Positions 24,474 through 36,100 of a stretch of 64,000 nt of DNA are shown piece after piece. The notes under the pieces are model-generated. The model ran no database searches, was not told where the DNA came from, and saw only the letters and a list, made by a program, of their open reading frames with translations. Every line of letters starts with the position of its first letter. The stretch's first letter is position 1. Position numbers and translations under genes: made by a program. Source of the stretch: Plecoglossus altivelis (Eukaryota; Chordata; Actinopteri; Osmeriformes; Plecoglossidae); assembly GCA_036571765.1 (NCBI GenBank), contig BROE01000020.1:1692537-1756536 (forward strand), given 5' to 3'.

Positions 24474-27400
24474 ATGGAAATCCAGGGGCTTTCAGATGGC
24501 CAGAACATTCACTATCAACATGGCGCCCCACATAGAACAGGTTCGTCTTCTAGTCGAACAACGACAGAAACACTTTCTCGCTCCGTTTCGAACGAGAACG
24601 AAACAGATGAGCATTTTCAATCGCACGAACTGCAAAATGACAACAACAACAATAGGCCTAGGACATCGCCATTTCGCCTACAGGCAGAAAATGGCAGCGG
24701 GTTGTACTTTCCCACTCACAGGCAGAATGGCAAAAACTGTCCGCTGCTGCAGACACAAACTACGAATGTTGGACTCCGTAACGCGAATACTTTGAAAGAA
24801 AGGGAGTTTAAGGTACAGCTACCCACTCAGGATTTTTTTAGGACGGGTTATAAATATGAAGTCGAAAGTGGGAATAACATATTACAAATGGCGTTGCCTT
24901 TCTTTGAGGGGGAAGAGGAATATTCGCATCAACAGTTTCTGCAACCTTCGGCTTTACGACAGCAGCATGAAGACAACGCCTCCCAGCAACATTCTTTGGC
25001 AAAGGAGCAAATGGCCCAAGAGGGCAACAGCGAAGCTTACAAAAACACGGAGGAATTCTATGTTGTTTTCAACATTGTCAAAGAAGAGAGCAACAATAGT
25101 GACGCAAATAAAGAACGGTCCGGTGTTTTATCTAAAGACGGTAATGCAATAAAAGGTAAGGAGGCAGACTATTCCAATATTGAAAGCCCCTTCAGTTTGA
25201 TGGAGGCTGGAGACACCACTGCCCTTATTGAATCAGACAATTTTAACACGTTTGCAGTCCGGACTTCTGCCCGTAAAGCTGTCCCTGAGTTTAATTCGGC
25301 GAATTCAGTCTCGGTTAGCGAGGGCGAGGCATCTATATCACATGCCAAACAGTCTGTTCATTATGAAATGGATGAAAACATTGTTCAGACAAACGCATAT
25401 GACGATCCTAACGTTCGTGACGGAGTTTGCGTTGAGAACATGGATGGGGAGATACACGGCGAATTAGCTGCTCATCCTATAAATAACAATGCGCTGGTTT
25501 CCGAAACTGCGGACACTGTTGAGACTGTAGAAATGAACGACGGCACGGACACTTCCGGCATAATTTCTGACCTTACCAGTCTCACGGAGTCTGCAAACGC
25601 AGACGTGGCCGTCACTAGTGCGTCGGCCAGCGAGTCCTTTTCTGGAACCATAATGATAAATAACCAAAGCATCATAGTAACCATTGAGAATGGGATTCTA
25701 ACTTTGGCGGCACCTCCAGAGGGTTACAGCCACAGGGATGACGGGTTGGTCAGCTTGAAGGAGCACCTGGGCATGAAAGACCACGAGGATATTGTCCTTC
25801 TCAACTATGACAGTGGGACCAAATCCATTGGTAAGATCAGCAATGTGGCCATAAGCTCTTCAGGCCACAGCGAGGAGCCCAAAGCAGGCCTGTCTGTGAG
25901 TGACTCTGAACTAGCCCTGGCTGATGACTGCTCCTTGTCAGAGCTGAGTGCCTCTTTGGACTCATGCCCTGTCATCAAGCAAGAGGGGGCTGCTCTTTGT
26001 GCCATAATCGAGGGGGACTTTTTGTCCAAATCTACCAAAGAGGCATCCACTGAGTGCAACGTTGACTTCCATCCCCTAAATTCGATGGGACTATCCAAGA
26101 AAGGTGCCCTAGTGGCACTCCGCTGCCCACAGCAGGGCTGCCCCATCACTTTTGACACTCGCCAAAAGCTCAAAGTCCACCTGCTGAACCACACGGAGGA
26201 CCAGCGTCCCTTCAAGTGCTCCTTTGAGGACTGCGGCTGGGCGTTCACCACCTCCTACAAGCTTAAGCGTCACCTTCAGTCGCACAACAAGGTCCGGCCA
26301 CATAAGTGTGAGTTTGAGGGCTGCGGCCGCCACTTCACCACCGTCTACAACCTGCGGGCGCACGTCAAGACCCACGACCAAGAGAACGCCTTTTTGTGCG
26401 AGATCTGCAACGAGAGGTTTCGCAGCGCCACGCGGCTCACCAATCACCAGAGAGTACACTTCGAACCCCAGAGGCCGTACAAGTGTGAATTCCCAGGTGA
26501 GACTGGGTCACTATTTCAAAACGCACATTTTGAACCCCCCACCCCCATGTTACATGTGAAAAGGTCTTTTTGTGACCTTTTTTGAAAGACATGCAAATAA
26601 ACCTGGAAAGAAAATGTGCTTCAGCTAATGTGTGTATACCTTCTAACCTCTTACCTACCTCTCACTCCTCCCCCCCACCCCCACGTCCTTTCTAGGCTGC
26701 GAAAAAACCTTTATCACCTTCAGCGCGCTTTTCTCCCACAACCGGACGCACTTCCGTGAGACGGGTCAATTCATCTGCACTTTCCCAGGCTGTGACAAGT
26801 GCTATGACAAGGCCTGCCGCCTCAAGGTCCACATGAGAAGCCACACAGGTAGGAACTGTCCACAAGCGATTGTCATTAGTTCAGAATCAGCTATGGAATG
26901 CCATTCATTTAAATGTGATTGGAAGTTATTAAACAAGGTATTGTGCTATGTCAGTCAATTTGTGTATGCATTGTATGGACAGTTGTGTAGATTGTACTTC
27001 TTCGAACAGTCTTTCGACTCACTATGAACATTATCTGCTCCCAGGCGAAAGGCCGTTTGTCTGTGATTCCGACAATTGTGGCTGGACTTTCACCAGTATG
27101 TCAAAATTACTAAGACACAAAAGGTAAGTTTCACCCTAAAACCTGCATTTTTGTGAACTTTTTCCTCTGTCTCTAAATTCCCTGGTCTTTTGTGTTTTCA
27201 CTCGTTTGTAATTTCTGTTGTAGGAAAGTGTAATGTTGGAGTTCCTACCCGAGCAAACTCCTGTGACCCTCCTGTCATTGATGTTACAGGAAGCATGACG
27301 ACGACCGGCGCTTTACCTGCCCCGAGGACGGCTGCGGCAAGTCCTTCACCCGGGCAGAGCACCTTAAAGGTCATAGCATCACCCACCTGGGCACCAAACC

Positions 27401-30400
27401 CTTCGAGTGCCACTTTGAAGGTGGGGGCCTGGTCTTTCACTGCCCATTATGTGATCTGATGTTCTAGCCGTGGTTTATTTTGGTGACGCCATATTTATAT
27501 TTAAAAAAATTGAAAAAATTGGGACACAATCACTCAGCAGTGTAATTGTTGTGACTATATTGGTTACTTTCTAAAACTGCATCAGAAGCTTAACTAAGCA
27601 TGCGTATAAATGTGTATTTTTATGCGTGTTTATGCATTGCCAGGCTGCAATGCCAAGTTCTCGGCCCGCAGCAGCCTGTACATCCACTCCAAGAAGCACA
27701 AGCAGGATGCAGGCAGCCTGAGGGCTCGCTGCCCTGTTGCCAGCTGTGAAAAGCATTTCTCTACCCGCAGCAGTCTGAAGAGCCATATGGTGAAACACCA
27801 CCACCTCAGCCCCGGTACGCACGCACGCGCAAACACACACACACACACACACTAACCCTGACATCTAAGAGCGTTTTATTTTTGATGCATTTATGTAGTC
27901 CTTTTCGTTGCTACAGTGTATTTCTGTCTGACAATGACAGTGCTCCATGTTCCTTGTTGAACGCAGCCCAGCAACTGCCTGACTCACATGTTCCTGTCCT
28001 CCTATAACAGATGTGCTGAACCAGCTGGAAACCACGCCAAGCCTGACCCCCAGCAACGAGCTCATCAGCACCACGCCCACCACAGCGGCAGGGCCAGGCA
28101 GTGTGGGGGTCGACCAGCTGGCTAACCTGGACCTCAGCTCCCTGTTCTCTGGGGTGCCTGGAGGTCCTGGAGCAACTGCTGCCGGTGTTGGAATCGGACT
28201 AACCGTGGGAAGCGCGGGTGGTACGGGTACATTTGCTATGGAACTCTCTCTCGTCAGCTCAGGGATTCTTACCATTGACCCGTCCTCAGTGAGCTCTACT
28301 TTAGCTACCAGTGCAGCACTCTCAAAAGCTGTTGACCCGCTCATACTGACAGGCAGCACCGATATGGGGGTCCAGCATGGGCTGGAGGGGGCTGTCAGCA
28401 GCGTCCCCCTCCCTCAAGCCACCCTCAACCTGGACGATGTCCAGACTGTCACCACAGAGGCACTGGGGACTCTCACTGCCCTGACATTACAGGGTCCTGC
28501 CACTGTGGATCATGCCCTTGCACACGCACACCTTTCGGGCTCCTCCAGCACTGATCCTGACGGGTCCCCCTCCCCGGGAGGGCCCCCTGGGGCCGAACTC
28601 CTGGCCCTGCCCTCCAAGGTGCTGGAGGCAGGTCTAGGGAGTGGGCGAGCTGGCATGGGGCCTCTGCTGGGTTGTGTGGAGGTACTGGGTCCCCAGGAGG
28701 GGAGAGCCAAGGTGCTGACCCAGTACGTCTTCCCAGGACACAGTGCCACCTTCAGCCCCCAGAAGGACCCCGAGTTCAGCGCCATCTCACCAAGCTCCTT
28801 CCTGGTAAGAGACGACGGCGCTGAAGAACGCTCTTCATCCATCAGTCATATACACTCACCTAAAGGATTATTAGGAACACCATACTAATACTGTGTTTGA
28901 CCCCTTTTCGCCTTTAAAGCTGCCTTAATTCTATGTGGCATTGATTCAACAAGGTGCTAAATAGTTTATTGCTCAGGATCCTAGGGTTTGCAATGTTGTG
29001 CTACATTTGGATGAGAGGCTAATATATAAACGCTGACATTCATCGCTATTTTGTGATGTACTAGCATGCTCTCCCTGTGGGCTTTCCACTAGTTAAACAT
29101 GAGGATACTGTCATAAACACCACATTTCAACTACTGATTGTTATACAGATAATTGTGGATGATGGTTGTCATTTGAAACTAAATACTGGCCCAAACCATC
29201 AGTCTATAAAAAGTATGCGAAAGTTACCAAGCATTAGCAGTTTCTTTACTGTTAAATGAGATGTTTGATGGATGCATGCAATATTCACCTCAGACCTGAT
29301 TCAGGAATTTTACAGTGCTGATAAACACGAGTTGATGACTTGAGAAATGGAAAATTCCACCTATGTCCAGCAAGTGTCTTGAGTCTGGGATGTATTGAAC
29401 AGCTTTCATGGACGTTTTGTGTCTGTACCTTGTAGGAGAGTGGCGGTTCAGCGCGAACCGACTACAGAGCTATTCAGCTAGCCAAGAAGAGAAAGCAGAG
29501 AGGTCCTGCTGCCTGCTCAGGTAACACCAACACAACATTCGACTGTCACATTCAATCAAACCATTTTTAATATTGCAAATTAAAAGCTGTTTGTTAACTG
29601 AAGTGCTGCACATGTAATGTGTAAGAACACACATTTAGAAGGCATACTCAATAATGCACAAGTCCTTAGAGGGAGATGATGCTAGTGATACTACTACTAT
29701 TTTGTGGGGGGTGATTATTCCTGACAGGAAGTCCCGGACTGGGCCAGAGGAAGGGGAAAGGAGGGAAGGCAGGATGTGCCACGTCATCATTAGCTCCCTG
29801 CAACGGCCGTTATAGCAACGGTGCCACAGTAGCCAATGGGGGGCTGACGCTCTGCGACCCTGTCACAGGGACTCAGTATGTCCAGATCCAGCTGCTGCAG
29901 GTAAATAGTGTCCTCAATTTCAACGGACAGACTACATAAGACATGGTTACTAGGAAATAAGAGTGTTAATGGACCCATTATCGGCCGTTAAAACTCTCCA
30001 ACGTTCCAGACCCCTTTGTCGACCTATAAAATGAGGTAACTCACCAATATGTAAGCATCTTATCTGCATATAATTACAGCCTCCTTCGATATTAGAATAT
30101 AGAACATGTACTTCGTATGTGTAGTATGTCTTCAGGGTTTTTCAATGCTCAAAATGAGGCGACTTTAGTAACGCCCTGCAATTACAAGTAGGAATTATTT
30201 ACAACAATAATCATGGTGAAAGAAAATGATTTAATATATAAGGTCAAGTATACCGCAATGTGTACTTGAAGCGTTCTGTATTGAGTTTGTTTGGAGCGTT
30301 CACATGTGTGCGCAGAATGCTGACTAATCTACCTGAGTTTGAAGGCTGAAAGGGACCAAGGATCAAACCCTTTTAGTGTCTCCAGGTTGGAGTCACACAG

Positions 30401-31712
30401 GTTGTTTGTGCTTCCTGTGAACAGGGAGGCCCGAGATACGTCATCGTCAAAGTAGATTTGGGGACATTAACTGGATATTTCAACTAGGGATACACACCTC
30501 TATCAAAATTTGTTTAAAGTAGCTGGGCTTAGCTGCAAGCAAGTTGGTAATTTTGATCAGTTGACATTAATAGCAGAATGAATCGAAACCGATGGCATGA
30601 GAGCATTTTTTTAAAGAGTTACAAAATCATTGAAGGGCACTGTGCATTTAATAGCGTGTGTGTGCGTATGTGTGTGTGCGCTCACGTGCGCGCGTGTGCA
30701 CTTGTGCCACAGGATGACCCTGCCAGTGATGGGGACCTGCCCTTCCAGTTGAGCTCTCAAGCCTCCAGCTCCCATTCCCAGCTCACTGTCGACCTGCCCG
30801 CCAACATCCTCCAGGTAGAGCTGTCCTCCTAGTTCTCACTGACTCTCATTTTAATGTTTAGGTTTCCTCAGGGATAGCTATACCCTATTTAGAAAGGACT
30901 CGCACGTTATTTCTGGATGAGAAAAGCACTTTATTATCCATTCTTCAGTTCATCTGGTCTTCCATATTGAGCAGAGGTGTTTCCATTGAGCACTTTCCTG
31001 TCTTTTGGTCCCAATTCAAAATGGACAGATGAGTCTCAAGTAGCAGGGTAATTTCACCTGAGACGTCCAACAAACACCTTAAAATATGGGTACCCCTGAA
31101 TTTTAAGTGCAAAATTCTGAATATCTGAACAAAAAAATGCAAATTAACCCATTTTCTATAGTCAGAATATTTTTATGATTTGTCCAGTTTTTGAACGCAA
31201 AGAAAATTCTTGTGTAACATTGAAATATTAGTTGACTAATCTACCTACCACATGTTATCTGCCTCAGTCGGTAGCCAATGGTACCTTTCAAAGTTTATTT
31301 CAGCAGTTATATACACACTAACTCTTAACTTGTTGCAAATGTTCACTTCAAAACACCATTGTCTTAAATTTTGCATAGTGTGCTCCCTTAGATGGGATAT
31401 CATACATTTGCATAATTTAAAAAAATGTATTGTGAATTTCTGACTCATGGATGCCCATTTTGACCAATGCTGTAGTAAATTTTGAGAGTGATTCTTAAAG
31501 GTACAGAATTCCAGTGCAATGGGTCATGGTTTTTTAAATAAAAAGTTATTGCCGGTTTTACAATCAGTTTTAATCTGGTTGGTTTGTCCATCAAAAAATC
31601 AACTTGTCCTTTTGTCTTCACACAGGAGCCCCCAGCCATGACAGAGGATGACAATGGCTCTGATAACTCCCAGTTCACAGGAAGTACCATCAACCTGCAA
31701 GACTTGGAGTGA
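24474..31712 (+). CDS. zxdc: ZXD family zinc finger protein C
   Basis: ZXD proteins are nuclear C2H2 zinc finger factors that in mammals cooperate with CIITA in MHC class II transcription. Exons: 24474-26496, 26696-26848, 27045-27123, 27290-27420, 27644-27814, 28011-28804, 29436-29520, 29728-29900, 30713-30814 and 31626-31712. All phases agree, giving 1265 residues, longer than the roughly 860 of human ZXDC. Residues 1 to about 548 are acidic, low-complexity and encoded in exon 1. Ten fingers run from about 549 to 848, beginning CPQQGCPITF, CSFEDCGWAF, CEFEGCGRHF, CEICNERF, CEFPGCEKTF, CTFPGCDKCY, CDSDNCGWTF, CPEDGCGKSF, CHFEGCNAKF and CPVASCEKHF. The tail ends GSTINLQDLE. I chose ATG 24474 (AAGATGG, strong context) over in-frame ATG 24447 (weak context); TAG 24432 closes the frame upstream. 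The family call is secure; ZXDC rather than ZXDA/B follows from synteny with cfap100 and klf15. Confidence 0.93.
28849..28965. mobile_element. Terminal fragment of a Tc1-type transposon
   Basis: It starts with CACTCACCTAAAGGATTATT, continues through AGGAACACCATACTAATACT, and reaches the ATTGATTCAACAAGGTGCT block. This is the end of a Tc1-like element common in fish genomes, which I recognise from memory. It breaks off into unique sequence, so only one end remains. It begins 45 bp after the zxdc exon 6 donor. Confidence 0.65.
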
Positions 31713-32466
31713 ACAATTTCTTGCCCAACACCAAAGGGTCAGAAGTCACCAAACACGAAGGAGGGAAAGTATGGAGGAAGCATACTTGAACATGGGACAT
31801 TCCCTCTGCTCCACCTGTACAGGAGAGAGCTCCTACTTACAAGTGTTGGGATGTTGGATCATCTCTAAACACAAGGTTTCTTAAGCCTTGCTGCATCTTC
31901 AATGCTTCAGAATACTATTTTTCAAATCTGGGGTTGCGATGACCTTGAAGCCCAGAGCCAATTGCACCTTGGAATGAACCGAGAGAAATCTTGAGTGACT
32001 TCACAGAGAAACATTCCCACCTTTAAGTTATTTGTGAAATATGGAATGCAATCATGACTAAAAAAAGCACTCTCCCTTTTTATTAAGAGGGACAAAAACT
32101 TTGCTTTGCAAAAACCCATGTCTTCATTAAAACTTTTTTTTTTTTTTACTGGTGCCACAAAGCCACTCTGCTTGGCACCCTGTCTGAGCATCTACAATGC
32201 CTTATGGATACACTGTGCCATACCCCTTGCCACAACTGTTGAAAAACTGCTTAGTGTTGAATAGGAATTTAGTTTGACTTTCTTTTGTGTTTGAAGTATT
32301 TTTATATGTCTTGCGAGGAGTTAAGACAATAGCGTTTTATGTTGATAACATGCATTGCTGCCTTGTTTTGATTTGTAGTAGTTACATGTAAGTCAGGACT
32401 GTATTACCTGAGACATTCCCTATTTATTTGCTATTTTTACAAAATATCAGTACCAGAAAAGTTTAA

Positions 32467-32472
32467 AATAAA
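32467..32472 (+). promoter_or_regulatory. Poly(A) signal AATAAA for zxdc
   Basis: The hexamer lies 755 bp after the zxdc stop codon, giving a 3' UTR of about 775 bp. Confidence 0.6.
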
Positions 32473-32489
32473 GGAATAGAATAACTATT

Positions 32490-33065
32490 TGTCCAAAGCT
32501 TATTACTGATTTAATTTTTTTTCTTTCTTCACATGGACTGATGGGTAAATGTTTACTTTGTTGATTAAAGACACATTGATTTTGTTTTTTGGTTTACATT
32601 GTTTTGAATATAGACGTAACCAAATACAAAAAGTGTTGTACATGTACAGAGAATATAGAGTGTGAAGTACTGTGGGTTTGGGTACAACATATTTGGTTAA
32701 TTATTGTTTTTTGCATAGTATTGGTAAAAAACATTAAAGGTGATTGAGATGTTTTGAGCATTTTATATCACAAACTACCATAAAATAAAAAATTATGAAG
32801 TGAATTATAGGTTTGCATCTCATTATATAATGTATAAAATGTATTTAAGTAGATTTTCTACCAACATACATTTTCTGACTAATATAGTAAACTATGGCAT
32901 GACAGCAGAAAGTCCTTGGTAAACATTTTTGCCTGGAGATTTCAGAAATGTGGTTAAGAAAATATAACAGCACATAAAGGTCCAGTAATAATAAAGCTTC
33001 CAAGTGATACAAGTATAACTTCAAAACATTTCCATAGCTGCTGCATATACACCACCATAGTCAGG
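32490..33065. other. Convergent spacer between zxdc and cfap100
   Basis: About 580 bp of AT-rich sequence lies between the two predicted cleavage regions. No open frame of interest and no recognised repeat is present. Confidence 0.6.
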
Positions 33066-33073
33066 GATGGTAG

Positions 33074-33079
33074 TTTATT
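33074..33079 (-). promoter_or_regulatory. Poly(A) signal AATAAA for cfap100
   Basis: The plus strand reads TTTATT, which is AATAAA on the minus strand, about 100 bases beyond the cfap100 stop codon. Confidence 0.55.
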
Positions 33080-33176
33080 ATCTTTATAACCCAAATAAAT
33101 CGCAAACAAATAACAATGGGTTGAATTAGTCAGGTCAAAATCAACAGGGGGTTATGTTGCGATAGGGTTTGGGCCC

Positions 33177-36100
33177 CTAAGTGAAAAAGCTGAGGTGTTC
33201 TTCCATCTCCTTGTCAGTCAACAGATTCTCTTGGCTCATCTTTTGCTTGTAGACGGGCGGCTGGGATCTAGTCATCAGCTTCTTTCCAGTCTTAAAGAAA
33301 ACATTTTATTCTCACAATCACTGATTAGAAAATTCAGGATGCTTAAATCTATTTCATATGATGCATTCTTTGCTTGACATAGATATAAACTAGCCTACTT
33401 CTAATTGTAATAGTAAACGGCCAGAATGAATGGAAAACGTTATCTCACCGCTTTTTTGATGTCGGCCTGAGCTCTCTCCAGAGCCCTTTTCAGCCTCTCC
33501 TCCTGGTGTTTCTTCTGCTCACGAATCTTCTCATCACGCAACCTGGAGAGCCAGAGGACCCAGGGCAAATATACCTAATGCCAAACTAGAACAATGATCT
33601 CGCTCATCATTTACTGCACCACGCAGTCTGGCCATCTAACCGCACTCACGCCACCAACCACAAAAAAACACCGATGCTCAAGTTCCAGATAGTGATTGAG
33701 TCCTTTGACTACCTGCTATGGAAAGAAACAGGTCCCATTCCAATATGTGCATCTCTGAAATGTACTAAACCCTCAAATGCCAGATTGCAAAATATAAAGG
33801 CTTGTGTCCTTCGAGCGGTTACTATGAACAAGTTAAGCATGAACAGCTCCAGTACCTGAGCCTTCTCTCCTTGTCCTTGGCCCGCTCAGCTAGCAGGAGA
33901 CGGTCTCTGGGGATCATCTCAGCGTTTTCCAGCAGTTCTCCCAGGCGGCCCTCAATGGCCGTCAGCATCTGCAGCGTGCTCAGGTTGCCCTCACTGTCGC
34001 CCACACAGCTTCGGTACACCTCCTCCACCTTTCTGCCCAGGGTGTCCAACAATCCCTCCTGCAGAGTAAAGAGATGGGGCATGAGAGAGTATAGATACTT
34101 TTTTAATCATCCACACTTATGATCCACATTTGGTATGCTGCAGCCTTAATCCTTGCTCTCAAAGTCAATGCATTGATATTTTCTGTCCACACAATTCTGA
34201 CAAAGCAAAAACGGTCTGCAGAATGTCTTTAAAATTATATGACAAAAACAGAAATACTACATTTAATGTGAATTTTGCATGTGTTGTTACAGTAACAGTT
34301 AATAGTAACATAACATAACATAACATAACATTAATAATAACAATTTCTAGTTGCACTGTGTACACATGGAAGACTAGGAATGGAATAGTTTAAAGCTGGT
34401 AGTGTAGATTCCTCCAAGAATCATTTGGCTCTTGCTCCCTCCTTACCTGGTCGTCAGACTTGTAGTTGCCGTAGTTGAAAAGACGGGACCTTAACTCCAA
34501 CTCGTTGGCCCTTTCTCTCTCTCTCTGAATGGTGTGGTTCATGATCTCAATCTGCTGAGTCAGCTGCTCCGTCTCCTGCAGCCTGAGGAGAGAAACAGCA
34601 GTACGGGGGAAGTCGTGGTCTAATGGTTAGGGAGTCGGGCTTGTAACCTTCAAGTTGCTGGCTGGTTCGATTCTCGCACCAGCAGGAATTGAAGGTGGGG
34701 ATTGTGAATAAACAGCACTCTCTCTGCCTTCAATACCATGACTGAGGTGCCCTTGAGCAAGGCACCGAACCCCCAATTGCTTCCCGGGCGCTGGAGCAAT
34801 AGCTGCCCACTGCTCCGGGTGTATGTTCACTACGTGTGTGCGTGTATCTCGCTGGCAATGTGTGAGATTTGGCAGCTCTGAATCAAGTTGAAAAAAAGTT
34901 GTGGGAGAAGTAGAGAATTTAGGTTGAGGGAGATGGAAAGGGATTGGGTAGAGGTTTGTAAGTGAAAGGGAGAAAAGAATGAAAAAGAACCAAAGGAGGA
35001 TGTAAAGGACTTTGGGATGGTTAAGGTTGAGGTCAAACTTGTCAGGTTTGGCTCAATTAAAACTCGTGATTGCTTCAGTAGTTCGGTGAATGTGAACAAG
35101 CGTGAACATTGTCATCTGAACCCTGGTGCGCACCGAACAACTATGTAACGCAACACAGACCGTATGTCTGAACGGACCAAGAACAGAATGTCACGTCACA
35201 AGATGCAACCCATTAGAGCTTAAACAAAAAGGAGAGGGAAAATGTGGAGCACTGAGTCGTCCAACAACTGCATTCATGTATGCTCGAAAAAACGCATGAA
35301 AATCCAAAAATCTTCAAAATGTTCAGGGACGTTCCATAAAGTCAAACACCTAGAGACACTCCAACAGATGGGTCGCAACAAAGTGGGTTAAAAGAAATTA
35401 GGGGTGAGCAAATATTTTAAAAGCCCCTGGACTAATTCATACCAGGACGAGTATAATTCCACCTCTGAACCCAGACACTTGACCCCTAATCTTACATCTT
35501 CTTCTGGGTCAGGTCCATGGTGTAGCGGATATCCTCCAGGGCCTCCTCGGTCTCGCGGGAATTCTGAATCAGAGACAGGTTCTGCTCTTCCAGCTCAGTC
35601 AACAGGTCCAAGAGTTGCTGTGGGTCTGTGTAGTAGAGCTCAGGCTGGTCCTGGGAGTGACAAAACACAGTGTGGAAAACCAATGTAGAGAGTGTAACAG
35701 AGCAGCACTGCTGTAATCAAATCCTTTTCTGAATACAGTATCCCATTGTTTTGGAGGGTTGGTTTTATGATCATAAGTCTTTTCATTAAATGCCACATTT
35801 TACTTGATATTGGCCAAACAAAACTATGCTGACCATTGACTCAAGTTATTGTTGATACTAAACTATGTTTTCATTGAGACTGAATTTCAATTTCAAAATA
35901 TATTTTCTTTAAAATGTGTAGTTTCAGAGTGTGGTTGAATTGGTCTGACAGTGAATCAGTAAAAATTCTTATCACCAATGACTACGATCTGACTCCACGG
36001 AATCTTATTCACCTTGACCATCATGCAAAGAAAGGTAAACATTGTAGAACTGACCTCGTATGCAGAGCTTTCTGAGTCTTGCTCTGATACATTGGTGCTG

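Noticed and set aside
25464..26459. Antisense frames within zxdc exon 1 (up to 148 codons)
   Set aside because: The plus strand encodes the zinc finger protein; these frames are shadows of its codon bias.
27571..28842. Minus-strand frames of 97-164 codons over zxdc exons 5 and 6
   Set aside because: Antisense of verified coding exons and of a CA repeat.
34601..34680. Possible tRNA gene
   Set aside because: It has polymerase III boxes but no complete cloverleaf, and it continues into a SINE body.
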